Shown piece after piece: positions 7,954 to 16,565 of a stretch of 23,720 nt of DNA. The stretch is from positions 1-23,720 of IMG/VR virus record IMGVR_UViG_3300042691_038248. One strand, written 5' to 3'. Both the position numbers and the translations under genes were made by a program. Positions within the stretch are counted from its first letter, which is position 1; every line of letters starts with the position of its first letter. Below the pieces are notes generated by a model, which was not told the origin of the DNA, did not search any database, and was given only the letters and a program-made list of their open reading frames with translations. Source of the stretch: a virus.

Positions 7954-8121
7954 TCAGAAGTTGCTCATCATGCCAGCCAAGCCGGTGGCAAAGATGTCGC
8001 GACGGCCTTCAACGCTCTTTTGGCGCTGCTGACGTTGCTTGGAAGATTCCAGGCGCTCAAGCAGTTGCTCGAACTTACCGATATCAAAATAGTCGTCTTG
8101 GGTGTTGCCTGCAACAGTCAT
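7954..8121 (-). CDS. Small protein sharing DD(Y/W)FDI motif with neighbour
   Basis: A 55-aa protein starting MTVAGNTQDDYFDIGKFEQL. The middle is one basic helix (LERLESSKQRQQRQKSVEG) and the end is hydrophobic (FATGLAGMMSNF). Its N-terminus matches that of the next gene (DDYFDIGK versus DDWFDIDK), 14 nt away. The final Gly/Ala-Met-Phe segment resembles the ends of other operon members that may contact membranes or other core proteins. Found by reading the sequence directly; the frame is clean from ATG to TGA. Unknown function. Confidence 0.68.
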   Translation of the reverse strand: MTVAGNTQDDYFDIGKFEQLLERLESSKQRQQRQKSVEGRRDIFATGLAGMMSNF

Positions 8122-8163
8122 GATTATTCAATAACCAATGAATTAATTATAGGGGATGTGTTT

Positions 8164-9294
8164 CTAGAAGCTGAATGCTCCAACAAGGGATTTGTAGATA
8201 TCACCTTGTGCAGCAATCTTCTGCACTTCCTTAGCGCCTTCATTCTTAAGCTTTTGGGTTTCCTTGTCAATTTCACCCTGAAGGTTGGTCAGACCAGCAC
8301 TGTACAAGAATTGACGGGAGTCACGCACATTCTGAATCTGTTGTTCCAGTTCTGCAGGGGTTCCTTCAAACTGATCAGCAAATCCAGGAAGTTGAACCTT
8401 TGTGCGGCCCTCCAGATCTCCAGCGTATGTTGGAAGAAGGCTCTTATCGAACTTAAAGGTACGCTTACCGGTACCAACACCTTCTGCATCCTTAATTTCG
8501 TCACCATACATGGTGTCGTAATAAGAATCCAGGTAGCTGCGGTTGAACTTCTTCTGGTACTCCTGACCCTTATACAGCGATTCTTTAAGGTCGTTAACGG
8601 TCTGATAGTAACCGCCCTTAAAGCGTTCCAGGCCTGCAGCCTTTTCTTCCTCACTGGCCTGACGACCAAGGATTTCTTCATATGCGGCACCAAGGCCGGT
8701 TTCAAACCGCTTAGGTGCAATCTCTTCTGAATACAGTTTGGCGAACTGGTTTACATCACCCTCTTTGCCAAACATGTCATATTTGGTTGTGTACTCACGC
8801 AAGTAATCCTGCGCCTGAGTAAAACCAATCAGACCACTACGAAGCTGGCTTTCAATCGAAACCTTGAAGGGGTCATACCCAGCTTCTGCAGATGCCTTGC
8901 GTGCAGCTTCTGCTTGACGCTGAGCTTCTTCCTTGGCAAGGATCCGTTCTTCTTCCCTGGTTGCTTTACCGCGATAGAACGCACGGTCAGCTTCTGCGTA
9001 CTGTAACTCCTGCTGCTGCAGACCAAACAGCTGCGCATCTTTTTGCGTTTGATAGGCCAACTGCTGCTGGGCCATCGATTCATTAAACGATGCAGCCCGA
9101 TCGGCACGAGAATCTGCTTTGAGATCTAAAACATTACGGCGTTCGTTAGCAAGTTTTTGCTCAGCAAGAACTGCATTTTGATATTCCGCTTGACGGCGAG
9201 CTTCCCTGCGATCAAGCTCTAATTGCCTTTGTGCAATCCTTTCTTGTGAACGTGCAACTTCTGCTGAATTGTCACTAGGTCCTCCGCCGCCCAT
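8164..9294 (-). CDS. Coiled-coil virion protein with DUF4214-like segment
   Basis: A 376-aa protein starting MGGGGPSDNSAEVARSQERI. Residues about 10-135 are a long Gln/Arg/Glu/Ala coiled coil. Residues about 200-252 (AAYEEILGRQASEEEKAAGL, then SLYKGQEYQKKF) match the DUF4214 pattern of Y-x2-hydrophobic-L-G-R, a Gly-containing linker, then S-x-E-Y. DUF4214 occurs in cyanobacterial and phage surface or structural proteins and has no enzymatic role known to me. The C-terminus holds another helix (EIDKETQKLKNEGAKEVQKI). With its neighbours this suggests an internal or tail-associated protein. The DUF4214 match is from motif spacing only. Confidence 0.77.
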   Translation of the reverse strand: MGGGGPSDNSAEVARSQERIAQRQLELDRREARRQAEYQNAVLAEQKLANERRNVLDLKADSRADRAASFNESMAQQQLAYQTQKDAQLFGLQQQELQYAEADRAFYRGKATREEERILAKEEAQRQAEAARKASAEAGYDPFKVSIESQLRSGLIGFTQAQDYLREYTTKYDMFGKEGDVNQFAKLYSEEIAPKRFETGLGAAYEEILGRQASEEEKAAGLERFKGGYYQTVNDLKESLYKGQEYQKKFNRSYLDSYYDTMYGDEIKDAEGVGTGKRTFKFDKSLLPTYAGDLEGRTKVQLPGFADQFEGTPAELEQQIQNVRDSRQFLYSAGLTNLQGEIDKETQKLKNEGAKEVQKIAAQGDIYKSLVGAFSF

Positions 9295-9336
9295 ATCTAA
9301 TAGTTGCCAATAAGTGTCTTCATTTTAGCCCAGGCT

Positions 9337-10017
9337 TTACCCATAAGGACCAAAGCCAGCAGAGTAGTTGCCAAACATCTTGTCAAGAACACCACGATTA
9401 ATTGCAACCGCTTCTTTAATGCGACCTTCGCGTTCTTTTTGCGAAAGCATCCGAGCTTCAGGAGACAGCGCAATACCGATTCCTTGACGTGTTCGATATC
9501 CCTGTTCAGCCGTCTCCATGGGATCCTGGAAGAACGCTTTAAATTTACCTGCACGTTCTGCCAGCTGTTGACTCTGTGTGTTCAACAAGCTTGTGTTGGC
9601 AAAAGCATTGTCTGCCATTCGCAAGCTATTGCTGGTATCAATAACAGAATTAAGCGCATCCATGGATTTACCAGCGAGCATGTTACGCATCTCGCCGGCT
9701 TGGCCAATAATACCCCGCTGAATATCACCCTGATTTTTGGTCAGGAATGCATTCATGCCATAGATGTAATTATCAGTACGTGCATCTTGTGCTGCCTTCA
9801 TGTTCAGAAGGTCAGCAATATTGCGGTAACCACGATCCAGTCGGTTCTGGCTCATGGCCATCTGCGTACCACGCAGAGAACCTAAAGAAGCAACGTTTGC
9901 GGCATTGGCTTGGATTTGAGCAGCACGCTGAGCTGCTTGACCTTGGAAAATGCCACCGACAACATTGCCAATAGCGCCTAGGCCGAAGCCACCGAATGTT
10001 GCCCAATCAAATGCCAT
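9337..10017 (-). CDS. Probable internal/ejected virion protein
   Basis: A 226-aa protein starting MAFDWATFGGFGLGAIGNVV. A Gly-rich hydrophobic segment at about 8-24 looks like a glycine-zipper membrane helix. Ala/Gln/Asn-rich helices follow (QAAQRAAQIQANAANVASLG). This layout is shared by short proteins injected with phage DNA, such as the ejection proteins of podoviruses, and by small pore-forming proteins. The C-terminus (MFGNYSAGFGPYG) is Gly/aromatic-rich. Flanked by 42 nt and 31 nt gaps. The ejection role is inference from composition and position; I see no family motif. Confidence 0.75.
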   Translation of the reverse strand: MAFDWATFGGFGLGAIGNVVGGIFQGQAAQRAAQIQANAANVASLGSLRGTQMAMSQNRLDRGYRNIADLLNMKAAQDARTDNYIYGMNAFLTKNQGDIQRGIIGQAGEMRNMLAGKSMDALNSVIDTSNSLRMADNAFANTSLLNTQSQQLAERAGKFKAFFQDPMETAEQGYRTRQGIGIALSPEARMLSQKEREGRIKEAVAINRGVLDKMFGNYSAGFGPYG

Positions 10018-10048
10018 GCCACCGACCCTTCTGTAGCTTTATTTTAAA

Positions 10049-10561
10049 TCAGAAATATGTTGGTGCTGATCCACCTTGTACAGCCGGAATCGCCATTGGG
10101 GTACGAGCAGCTGCATAAGCAGCAGCTAAACGGTCACTAGAACCAGCGAGCATATCAGCTGCGTAACGTGCGGCCTCTGGGCTCCCATAGGGATTCATGG
10201 ACATTGCAATACCTTTGGTGAGGTTATCTAAACCACTACCAAGGGTATTAAACATCAATGACTTCCAGCCCTTTTTGGTCTGGGCTTCATCAGCTAAACG
10301 AAGTTGTTCTTTTTGCCACTCAGGATCAAACTGCTTCATGGTCGGAGCCATGAGTGCATTAATCGTGGCAAAATTCATGAATGCTTCCCGATCTTTTTCG
10401 GGAACCATCTGGAACATTTTTTGGAAGTCATCATAACTTCCGGTGCCCAAGAAACCCATGGGCCGAGTTCCCGCTAACGAAGCTGCGGCAGCAGGAGCTT
10501 GAAGGGCTGGGGCACTGGCCTCATTAAGGAGAGGGGCCCATCTTCCTGCGTTAAAAGCCAT
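10049..10561 (-). CDS. Hypothetical virion protein, Ala/Met-rich helical
   Basis: A 170-aa protein starting MAFNAGRWAPLLNEASAPAL. The middle is mostly helical with several Met residues (QMVPEKDREAFMNFATINAL), followed by a small Gly-rich turn and an Ala-rich helix near the end (RYAADMLAGSSDRLAAAYAA). No TM helix is clear. It follows the 285-aa gene after only 3 nt, so the two are probably translated together. Unknown function; a minor virion component by context. Confidence 0.72.
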   Translation of the reverse strand: MAFNAGRWAPLLNEASAPALQAPAAAASLAGTRPMGFLGTGSYDDFQKMFQMVPEKDREAFMNFATINALMAPTMKQFDPEWQKEQLRLADEAQTKKGWKSLMFNTLGSGLDNLTKGIAMSMNPYGSPEAARYAADMLAGSSDRLAAAYAAARTPMAIPAVQGGSAPTYF

Positions 10562-10564
10562 GGA

Positions 10565-11422
10565 TCAATACCGGAAGGTGGAAGAAGCGTAAGGATTGCT
10601 GGTCATCATGGTCCGCAGGTTCTCACCGGCCTGGGACTGCGCGCCACCAGCAAGCTGGAAGGCATACTGCTGACGGTTCAGAGCACCAGTCAGTTGACCG
10701 AGCTGCTGGTTCAGTTGCATCTGACGCTGCATATCAGCATTCTTCATCTGGTTGGCATAAGGCATCAGGGCAGCAGCCTGTTGCGCTGGAATGTCAACAC
10801 CCATCAAACGAGCAAGATCGGCAATTTGCTTTTGCTCACCACTCAGATTGCTAAGGCCAACGCCTTGGGATTGACCGGGGATGATGCCAGGGGTTTGACC
10901 TGCTTCCCGCTCGCGCTGGCTTTGACCGGTAATGGCTTCTGCAGCTTTACCAGGGAGAGAAGCAATAGCGCCGGTCAGGCCAGCAGCACCCACACCAGCA
11001 AGGGCTTGAGTAGCGCCACCGATCAGAGGAGCTGCAAGCTTGGCAGGACCAGGTAGCATGGCAGCAGCGCCACGAGTAACAGCAGCACCAATCGGGGCAG
11101 CAGCACGGGTAGCACCAGCACCGGCTGCAACCTGAGCAGCACCGGTCACAGTTTGACCGAGGTCGCCACCTGCAATGCCACCAGCAATGTTAGCCACACC
11201 TGGAGCAGCTGCTGCGCCGTACTTTCCCACTGCACCAACAGCAGCACCAGCACCTTTAAGTTTATTAAGCAGTTCTTGGAAGAAACGGGGATCTGCTTGA
11301 CCGCCGCCTGGGGCACCAAGGCCAGAAGTCAGAGGACCAGAGCCAACGGGGGCTAATGCTCCGCCGGGAACACCCGACTGAGGCGCTTGAGGGGACCCAG
11401 CTGGGTAACCGACGTAAGCCAT
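10565..11422 (-). CDS. Gly/Ala-rich hydrophobic virion protein
   Basis: A 285-aa protein starting MAYVGYPAGSPQAPQSGVPG. After a disordered Gly/Pro N-terminus and one charged helix (FFQELLNKLKGAG), residues about 55-170 are almost entirely Gly, Ala, Val, Leu and Thr (GAAAAPGVANIAGGIAGGDL). This could form glycine-zipper membrane-inserting helices. The C-terminal third is Gln/Met-rich and helical (MQRQMQLNQQLGQLTGALNR). The pattern fits a protein that enters membranes during DNA ejection, but low complexity makes any homology claim risky. The leader before the ATG has no Shine-Dalgarno site. Confidence 0.74.
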   Translation of the reverse strand: MAYVGYPAGSPQAPQSGVPGGALAPVGSGPLTSGLGAPGGGQADPRFFQELLNKLKGAGAAVGAVGKYGAAAAPGVANIAGGIAGGDLGQTVTGAAQVAAGAGATRAAAPIGAAVTRGAAAMLPGPAKLAAPLIGGATQALAGVGAAGLTGAIASLPGKAAEAITGQSQREREAGQTPGIIPGQSQGVGLSNLSGEQKQIADLARLMGVDIPAQQAAALMPYANQMKNADMQRQMQLNQQLGQLTGALNRQQYAFQLAGGAQSQAGENLRTMMTSNPYASSTFRY

Positions 11423-11466
11423 ATGTAAACCTAGCTTATGTTTCTAGATGATTTAATTTTATCAGC

Positions 11467-12378
11467 CTACATACCTTGCTGATAATTCTGAAGCTCTTCT
11501 AATTTAGGGCGATTAGCAGTAGCAATTACTTCGTTAATTAAATTACCTGCTGCGACACCAGCAGTTGAACCACCCAAGCCACCTAATACACCACGAATGG
11601 CGCGTTGACGTGGGGTTCCAGCACTGGCTACTGCTTTAGAAGCTGCAATAGAACCAGCTGCAAAACCACCGACCATTGGGATGGTGACTGGGAAACCAAG
11701 CATCCGCGCTTCTGGATAACCTTGAAGGTTTTCAGAAGTAGCTTTGACAATACCCAGGTTCAACAAGCCACGTTCGTTATAAAGGAAGTTTTGATAGTTG
11801 GCGTAACGCTGTGGTGTAAGCGATGGAATATCCTGTTTAGCTGTTTCGTATTTCAGCGGCTCACCAGTGCGGCCCATGAAGAACCGTTCAACTAACTCTT
11901 GTGCAGGTTGAGATGTTTCTCTGCGATCTTCTGAACCGGGTGCAGAATAAGTTTGGGCGTAACCCGTCGGTCGGAACAGTTGTCCTGGATTCAATATGTT
12001 GTAAGTACCAGCTGCCGAAATGGCTGGAGCGGCAACCGCAAGAGCAGCAGCGGCGCGAGCAGTGGGAGATTCAATACCTTGAACACCTCTCTCCACTCCC
12101 TTCTGCGCAACCGCCAGTGGATGGTTGTAACGCCACCAGTAAGTGCGAGTACCGTCGTTTGCTGCATCCACCACCAGACGTGATGCGTAAGCACCAAGGA
12201 ACTGAGCAGGGTTCTCCCGAAGGCTGACGCCTTGGGATGCCATCTCCTGCTTAAAGCGAGGATCGAGAATGCTTTCGCCGTAGCCCAAGCCACCGGTCTT
12301 CGTTTTGGTCTGAGCAACGTCAGCTTTACGAACTCCGGTTTTAAGATCCTCAAGAATATTTTTGATCTGGAAATTCAT
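11467..12378 (-). CDS. Hypothetical virion protein with membrane-like segments
   Basis: A 303-aa protein starting MNFQIKNILEDLKTGVRKAD. It has two hydrophobic Ala/Gly stretches: about 105-128 (RAAAALAVAAPAISAAGTYN), and about 225-285, which includes MVGGFAAGSIAASKAVASAG. Between them is a more ordinary folded region with many Tyr, Arg and Pro (YWWRYNHPLAVAQKG lies before the first stretch). It starts in an ATGA overlap with the upstream 203-aa gene. The Tyr-Trp-Trp-Arg-Tyr-Asn-His-Pro segment is distinctive and could identify homologues in other phages. Unknown function, likely internal virion or ejected. Confidence 0.75.
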   Translation of the reverse strand: MNFQIKNILEDLKTGVRKADVAQTKTKTGGLGYGESILDPRFKQEMASQGVSLRENPAQFLGAYASRLVVDAANDGTRTYWWRYNHPLAVAQKGVERGVQGIESPTARAAAALAVAAPAISAAGTYNILNPGQLFRPTGYAQTYSAPGSEDRRETSQPAQELVERFFMGRTGEPLKYETAKQDIPSLTPQRYANYQNFLYNERGLLNLGIVKATSENLQGYPEARMLGFPVTIPMVGGFAAGSIAASKAVASAGTPRQRAIRGVLGGLGGSTAGVAAGNLINEVIATANRPKLEELQNYQQGM

Positions 12379-12986
12379 CGCAGTGCACCCCCGCGCATGA
12401 TGCCGTAAGGATCAAGAGACGGGTCAACACGTCCCAGAGTGGATTCAATACCTTGCATCTGGAACATCGTGCCAGGAGACAAGGATTGCGCCTGAAGGTT
12501 ATTGATTAGATCTCGTTGGATTAACTGTTGCTCAGCGGTTGCAGTTTGATCCATCACGATAGGTTCTGCCATCAACTGTTGCAACTCCTGTTGAGACAAG
12601 TTGGCAACTTGAGAACCGGCATACATTGGATAAGTAGCAAGCGCTGCGCCAACACTGCCAACACCTTGGCCAACTTGTTGTAGTACAGACATTTGGCCAG
12701 GTTGCGACCCGGCAATGAAACTTGCTGCTTTCTTGGGCATTACCTTAGAAAGCATCTCAGGCGTGACTTTACCCGCTAAACGTACGCCAGCAGTTGATAA
12801 ACCAATATCTAAAGCACCTGTTGCCAAAGAAGGAATAAGGCCCCCACCGCCTGCTGCTGTAAGTCCGGTTGTTAATACAGCACCAGGTACCGATGCTTTT
12901 ACTGCTTCTTTGGTTGCAGGAGCCGTCATCACCTGGCCAATACGCGAGCCAAGGATGCGTTGTAATGCTTGCCCTGCAAGTTTCAT
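12375..12986 (-). CDS. Hypothetical virion protein, Gly/Ala-rich
   Basis: A 203-aa protein starting MKLAGQALQRILGSRIGQVM. The basic amphipathic N-terminus is followed by a Gly/Ala/Thr-rich hydrophobic region (about 33-70, TTGLTAAGGGGLIPSLATGA) and a Gln-rich helical end. It resembles the next two proteins in composition, so the three may be an assembly set. It is the upstream partner in an ATGA overlap with the 303-aa gene. No family recognised. Confidence 0.72.
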   Translation of the reverse strand: MKLAGQALQRILGSRIGQVMTAPATKEAVKASVPGAVLTTGLTAAGGGGLIPSLATGALDIGLSTAGVRLAGKVTPEMLSKVMPKKAASFIAGSQPGQMSVLQQVGQGVGSVGAALATYPMYAGSQVANLSQQELQQLMAEPIVMDQTATAEQQLIQRDLINNLQAQSLSPGTMFQMQGIESTLGRVDPSLDPYGIMRGGALR

Positions 12987-13025
12987 TTTATTGGCGCCCT
13001 TTTGATTATTATATTCCCGCTATCT

Positions 13026-13670
13026 TTACGCGTTTGGCGAAGAAGGTTGGACTGATTCTTCTTCTGTTGTTGTTTCTCCTGCTTTCTCTTCCTTCTTCAC
13101 CTCCACCGGCTTCATCACCCCCTTTCGGTCCAACAACTGCGCGATAGACATTTTCCCTTCAGATTCATTTTCTACACGGTTCTCCGCCGCCGACATCAGA
13201 TACCCATTTGGATCTGGGTTCTTCATGCGTGGCATCGGATTCTTGGCAGCTTTATCAGGACGCACTGTTGGGCTTAAGCGATAAGCTTCCACCCACACTG
13301 GATTGAAGTCCGGTTGATCCTGAGGGCGTTGCGGCGTAATTGCCCTGCCTTCGTTGAAGTCATATTCTTGAGGACGGTTAAACCGCCCCAGGCCTTCAAA
13401 CAGTTCGTACTCAGGTGTTACAGCTTCGTTGGTATCAAAGAAAGGTGAATTAGAAACAAAGTTAAGATCCGGATTTAATGTACGCTTTCGCGTCATCATC
13501 CGTTTGGTTAAGTCAGTTTCTTTAAACCGTGAGGGGTTCCAGGGATATTCACCAGTGTTTGGTTTAGCCCGAAACAACTCATCAAAATCCAGGTTTGCCC
13601 GGATCTTGCCCTGTGTATTAAATGGATTGGTGATATAACGGCCTAGGTCTAGCCTATGGTCCTTTGCCAT
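13026..13670 (-). CDS. Hypothetical protein, Asn/Pro/Arg-rich with acidic tail
   Basis: A 214-aa protein starting MAKDHRLDLGRYITNPFNTQ. Unlike its neighbours it is not Ala/Gly-rich. It is polar with many Asn-Pro, Arg and Phe residues (NFVSNSPFFDTNEAVTPEYE), and it ends in a Lys/Glu/Thr tail (VKKEEKAGETTTEEESVQPS) that is probably disordered. Its ATG overlaps the upstream stop by one base (TGATG). Composition suits an extended tether or scaffold-like protein, which is only a guess. Confidence 0.72.
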   Translation of the reverse strand: MAKDHRLDLGRYITNPFNTQGKIRANLDFDELFRAKPNTGEYPWNPSRFKETDLTKRMMTRKRTLNPDLNFVSNSPFFDTNEAVTPEYELFEGLGRFNRPQEYDFNEGRAITPQRPQDQPDFNPVWVEAYRLSPTVRPDKAAKNPMPRMKNPDPNGYLMSAAENRVENESEGKMSIAQLLDRKGVMKPVEVKKEEKAGETTTEEESVQPSSPNA

Positions 13671-13894
13671 CAGCCTTTAGCCTTTTTCTTCTTACCGTGT
13701 AATCCTACCAACGTCTGTCGTAACCGAGCTTGCTTGACGGTTTTTTCGTCGTACTTATCAGGGTTAGAAAGAACGTTCTCCTGAAGTTGAGCAGTGGTAA
13801 TTCCTTTCTTTTTGGCTTTAGCGGTGAAGGCTCCTTCCTTCATCTCCATGCCTTGAATCCACTTCTTGTCTTTCTTTTTCTTTTCTTCAGCCAT
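13670..13894 (-). CDS. Small basic WIQ-type phage protein
   Basis: A 74-aa very basic protein. The core WIQGMEMKEGAFTAKAKKKG, then NPDKYDEKTVKQARLRQTL, follows a pattern I remember from many phage peptides: W-I-Q, a K-x-G-A-(F/L) helix start, A-K-x-x-G, then Q-A-x-L-x-x-T-L near the end. These often lie among structural genes and have no assigned function. One-base TGATG overlaps join it to both neighbours. The Lys-rich ends suggest binding to DNA inside the capsid, as inference. Confidence 0.78.
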   Translation of the reverse strand: MAEEKKKKDKKWIQGMEMKEGAFTAKAKKKGITTAQLQENVLSNPDKYDEKTVKQARLRQTLVGLHGKKKKAKG

Positions 13895-15939
13895 CAGATC
13901 AGACCCTGCTTGAAACGAGTGAGGAAGTTTTCAGCCGCACCAGGCTCATTCGATAATTGTAACCGGCGCAATTCTCTTGTCACATCGACGGATGCCCGTT
14001 TCTTGAGTTGCTGTTGAGCATTGTATTTATCAACATCACTACCGTACATGCTCAGCTCACCAAGCTGATCATCCGACAGTCTGGAATAAGGATCACGCAA
14101 CTCCTCAAGACCGGGTTTGCCAGTCAGTTCAGTTGGGCGGCGTTCAGCAGCAGCGCTGTACTCGTAGCCAAGATCACCGTAATCCGATTCGCCAAACTCA
14201 CCACGGCGGCGGACAGCACCAGCTGCATACTTGGGCTCCAGGCCGTAGACGCCAATGCCACCACCCAGCTCTTCATATTCACCAGTACTTGGGTTGCGGG
14301 TGCTTAGACCGTAATCAACACGGCTCATGCCACGAATACCACCTTCGTATCCAGCTTGCTGAGAAGCAGCTTTACCAACGCGCTCCGGATCGCCCTGCCG
14401 AGGGGGAATCACGGAACCGATGTTTTCACGCACTTCAATCTGGCTTGGCATTCCCACGCGTTCAATGCGACGGGTTTCTTCCTGCAGTGGCGCCATCACT
14501 TCCCGGCCTTCGGGGAAGTTGGCCCGCATGTTCTCCAGGAGTTGTTGCTCTAGGCGCTCACCGGCAAAGCCTTGTGCAGTTAATTTGCGACGCTCATCTG
14601 CGCTACGGGTACGTGCCACATCAATGGGACGAACTTCACCACGTTCCTCACGAATGATTTGCTCAGCTGTGTCCTTCAGTTGTTGAGCGCGGGCAATACG
14701 CTCGTTTACCTGAGCTGTTTGACGACGGCTCTCAGGGCCGTAGTCATAATCCAGGTCAACTTCCTGTGCACGCAAGTAACGCTTGCCTTGCTCCACTAAT
14801 TGGTCGATGCGTCCAGCAGATTCAGCCTGATCAACCGGCACACCGTCAGGTGTCATCGATGCAGCAACATCAATGTTATTGGTTGCGTCTTCTAATTTGT
14901 CAATGGCGCCGATATTAAGATCTTCGTTGCGCTGCAGCTGTTGCCGCACGCGACCGGTCGATTGATCTTCGCCAGATTCCAATGCATTGATCGCTTGATC
15001 AACATTGAACGGACGTTTGGTTTGTTGTGTTTCAACCAGTGACTCACCACGGAGTTCATCCATGATGCGCAGAGCTTTGCCCTGCAATTCCATTTGGTAT
15101 TCGCGAACAGACGAACGAACACGCTGATCTGTACGCGCTTGCCGCTCCACGAGTTGGTTATATTCCGTCAATAGGCGATCAACAGCGTCACCTTGTGGTT
15201 CTGCCGCCTGTTGCACGTACTTAAACAGGTTTTGCTGCGCAGGTGCCGCCGATAACGGCCGAGATTCCGCCTGTGCAACTAATTCACCCGTTTCTTCTGC
15301 TGAAACTGCGGCCGGAGCACGCAATTCCATCAAAGTTGCTTTGACACCAGGAATTTCAGGCTGATATACGCCACGACGTGAGGCTGCTGCCTGCAATAAC
15401 CCCTCAGTTGCCGCTTGACGGCGGGCATCTGCCACTTGCCGCGACACAAGCTCCTTCGGATCGGGGCGATAGGCGACAAACTCTTCTTCTACAGACGGCA
15501 AGTAACCAAATACACTCCCACCGGTCAGTTGTGCCTGTCCGCGAGGGGGAGCTGCCGCAGGTTGAGGTTGGGTGGGAGGCCGGGGAATGGGCGGCCGCGC
15601 GGTTTGGGCTCCGGACTGCTGGGTGACACCCCGTAGCTGGGGCACAGGCTGGGCTGCACGCCGCACCACGTCCTCCTGCACCTGCACGTTGACCGGTGTG
15701 ACGGGCTTACGACCGCGTAATGCACGGTATCCAGCGATGCCTGCCGCCAAGGTGCCAGCACCGAGGGCGATTTTCCCCAGCGTGTCGACGATATTGCCTT
15801 GTTCTTCGGGTTGCTTGAGTTGATTCCGCCGCCACTCCATCACCTGGGGCGCAATCCTGGCTCTGGATTCCGGATCTTCAGGTACTGGGGAACCAGTGGC
15901 TTGGCTGAAGGCGTAAAAGTCGGCTTGAGAGATCGCCAT
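13894..15939 (-). CDS. Large internal-virion-like protein, first gene of late operon
   Basis: The longest gene here, 681 aa, starting MAISQADFYAFSQATGSPVP. The N-terminal 45 residues look folded and end in a helix (APQVMEWRRNQLKQP). A Gly/Ala hydrophobic segment at about 49-70 (IVDTLGKIALGAGTLAAGIA) could be a membrane helix. A Pro/Gln-rich linker (about 75-140) is followed by some 400 residues of charged Gln/Arg/Glu helix (QAINALESGEDQSTGRVRQQ) and a Gly/Tyr-rich C-terminal region. One membrane-like segment plus a very long helical body resembles large ejected core proteins. No lytic transglycosylase or peptidase motif is visible. First gene after the divergent promoter region, so probably first in the transcript. 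Confidence 0.78.
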   Translation of the reverse strand: MAISQADFYAFSQATGSPVPEDPESRARIAPQVMEWRRNQLKQPEEQGNIVDTLGKIALGAGTLAAGIAGYRALRGRKPVTPVNVQVQEDVVRRAAQPVPQLRGVTQQSGAQTARPPIPRPPTQPQPAAAPPRGQAQLTGGSVFGYLPSVEEEFVAYRPDPKELVSRQVADARRQAATEGLLQAAASRRGVYQPEIPGVKATLMELRAPAAVSAEETGELVAQAESRPLSAAPAQQNLFKYVQQAAEPQGDAVDRLLTEYNQLVERQARTDQRVRSSVREYQMELQGKALRIMDELRGESLVETQQTKRPFNVDQAINALESGEDQSTGRVRQQLQRNEDLNIGAIDKLEDATNNIDVAASMTPDGVPVDQAESAGRIDQLVEQGKRYLRAQEVDLDYDYGPESRRQTAQVNERIARAQQLKDTAEQIIREERGEVRPIDVARTRSADERRKLTAQGFAGERLEQQLLENMRANFPEGREVMAPLQEETRRIERVGMPSQIEVRENIGSVIPPRQGDPERVGKAASQQAGYEGGIRGMSRVDYGLSTRNPSTGEYEELGGGIGVYGLEPKYAAGAVRRRGEFGESDYGDLGYEYSAAAERRPTELTGKPGLEELRDPYSRLSDDQLGELSMYGSDVDKYNAQQQLKKRASVDVTRELRRLQLSNEPGAAENFLTRFKQGLI

Positions 15940-15983
15940 CTACGTTTATTGCCCGTATTTTTTACCTCTCCACATTCTATTGC

Positions 15984-16013
15984 TTGTAACTCAAGGAATA
16001 CTGGCTGTATATT
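15984..16013 (+). promoter_or_regulatory. Candidate sigma70-like promoter in the divergent region
   Basis: TTGTAA (15984-15989) and TATATT (16008-16013) are separated by 18 nt and lie about 27 nt before the ATG at 16040. This is a plausible -35/-10 pair for the 74-aa gene. The 100-bp gap (15940-16039) separates the two oppositely directed gene blocks, so it must also hold or follow the start of the long minus-strand operon, for which I found no good host-type promoter. A phage-specific or activator-dependent late promoter would explain that. Confidence 0.4.
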
Positions 16014-16039
16014 TGGTAATGATCAGGTTTTAGCTCCAT

Positions 16040-16264
16040 ATGGATGCGGGCACACGCCAAAAACGGGTCGAAGCGTTAGAGGCAATCAAGAATAAAGCAA
16101 TGCAAATGGCTGCTGACGGTACCGATTCTGGTGACGTACGCAGTTTTATTACTGATGCGAAGATAAATCTGGCATATGAGCTTCCAGATGAGGAAGCATT
16201 TACAAAAGCAGCGCGTGCAACGTTGGCTTATAAGCGTAAAAAGGGTAGCTCGACCCAGGAATAA
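16040..16264 (+). CDS. Small helical protein, divergent from late operon
   Basis: A 74-aa protein starting MDAGTRQKRVEALEAIKNKA. It appears fully helical with a basic end (YKRKKGSSTQE) and an acidic middle (YELPDEEAFTKAARATLAYK). It is the only gene between the divergent promoter region and a strong terminator, so it forms its own short transcription unit. A small protein transcribed back to back with the late operon could regulate that operon, but no helix-turn-helix is obvious. Not recognised. Confidence 0.72.
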   Translation: MDAGTRQKRVEALEAIKNKAMQMAADGTDSGDVRSFITDAKINLAYELPDEEAFTKAARATLAYKRKKGSSTQE

Positions 16265-16288
16265 CACTTAACCTGATCCAACGCACAC

Positions 16289-16315
16289 GCCGGGGCTCAA
16301 TACCCCGGCTTTTTT
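16289..16315 (+). terminator. Rho-independent terminator after the 74-aa gene
   Basis: Perfect 7-bp stem GCCGGGG/CCCCGGC with loop CTCAATA, followed directly by six T, 24 nt after the stop codon. A textbook intrinsic terminator on the plus strand. The loop sequence resembles the CTCAACA loop of the duplicated RNA element at 17339-17357 and 17871-17889. Confidence 0.93.
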
Positions 16316-16550
16316 GTCCAATTTTTTGGGCTAATTGGGGAAAATAATTACAAAAATGCAATTTATGTACCCATTTTTTGTTCGAGGGGGCCTCCTATAG
16401 AGCCCCAATAGGGTGCAAAATTACCTGACTCTTCTCCCACCCGCCACGCGACGCGGAATACGGGAAGAAAAAAAAGAATTGCGGGGTATATACATTTATG
16501 TTTGACGTAAATGTCATGGAATCCGCACATTTCTACCCCTAAATTGAGCG

Positions 16551-16565
16551 TGAGAACCATTCTCA
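16551..16565. promoter_or_regulatory. Symmetrical operator-like site
   Basis: TGAGAA-cca-TTCTCA is a perfect 6-bp inverted repeat with a 3-bp spacer, and GCG/CGC extend the symmetry after a single-base bulge. Its size and spacing suit a dimeric repressor site, while as RNA it would be a tight hairpin. It lies in the centre of the non-coding control region. Confidence 0.45.

Noticed and set aside
8020-8730. 236-codon plus-strand frame opposite the DUF4214-like gene
   Set aside because: Hydrophobic composition is the expected antisense image of the charged Gln/Glu-rich coding strand.
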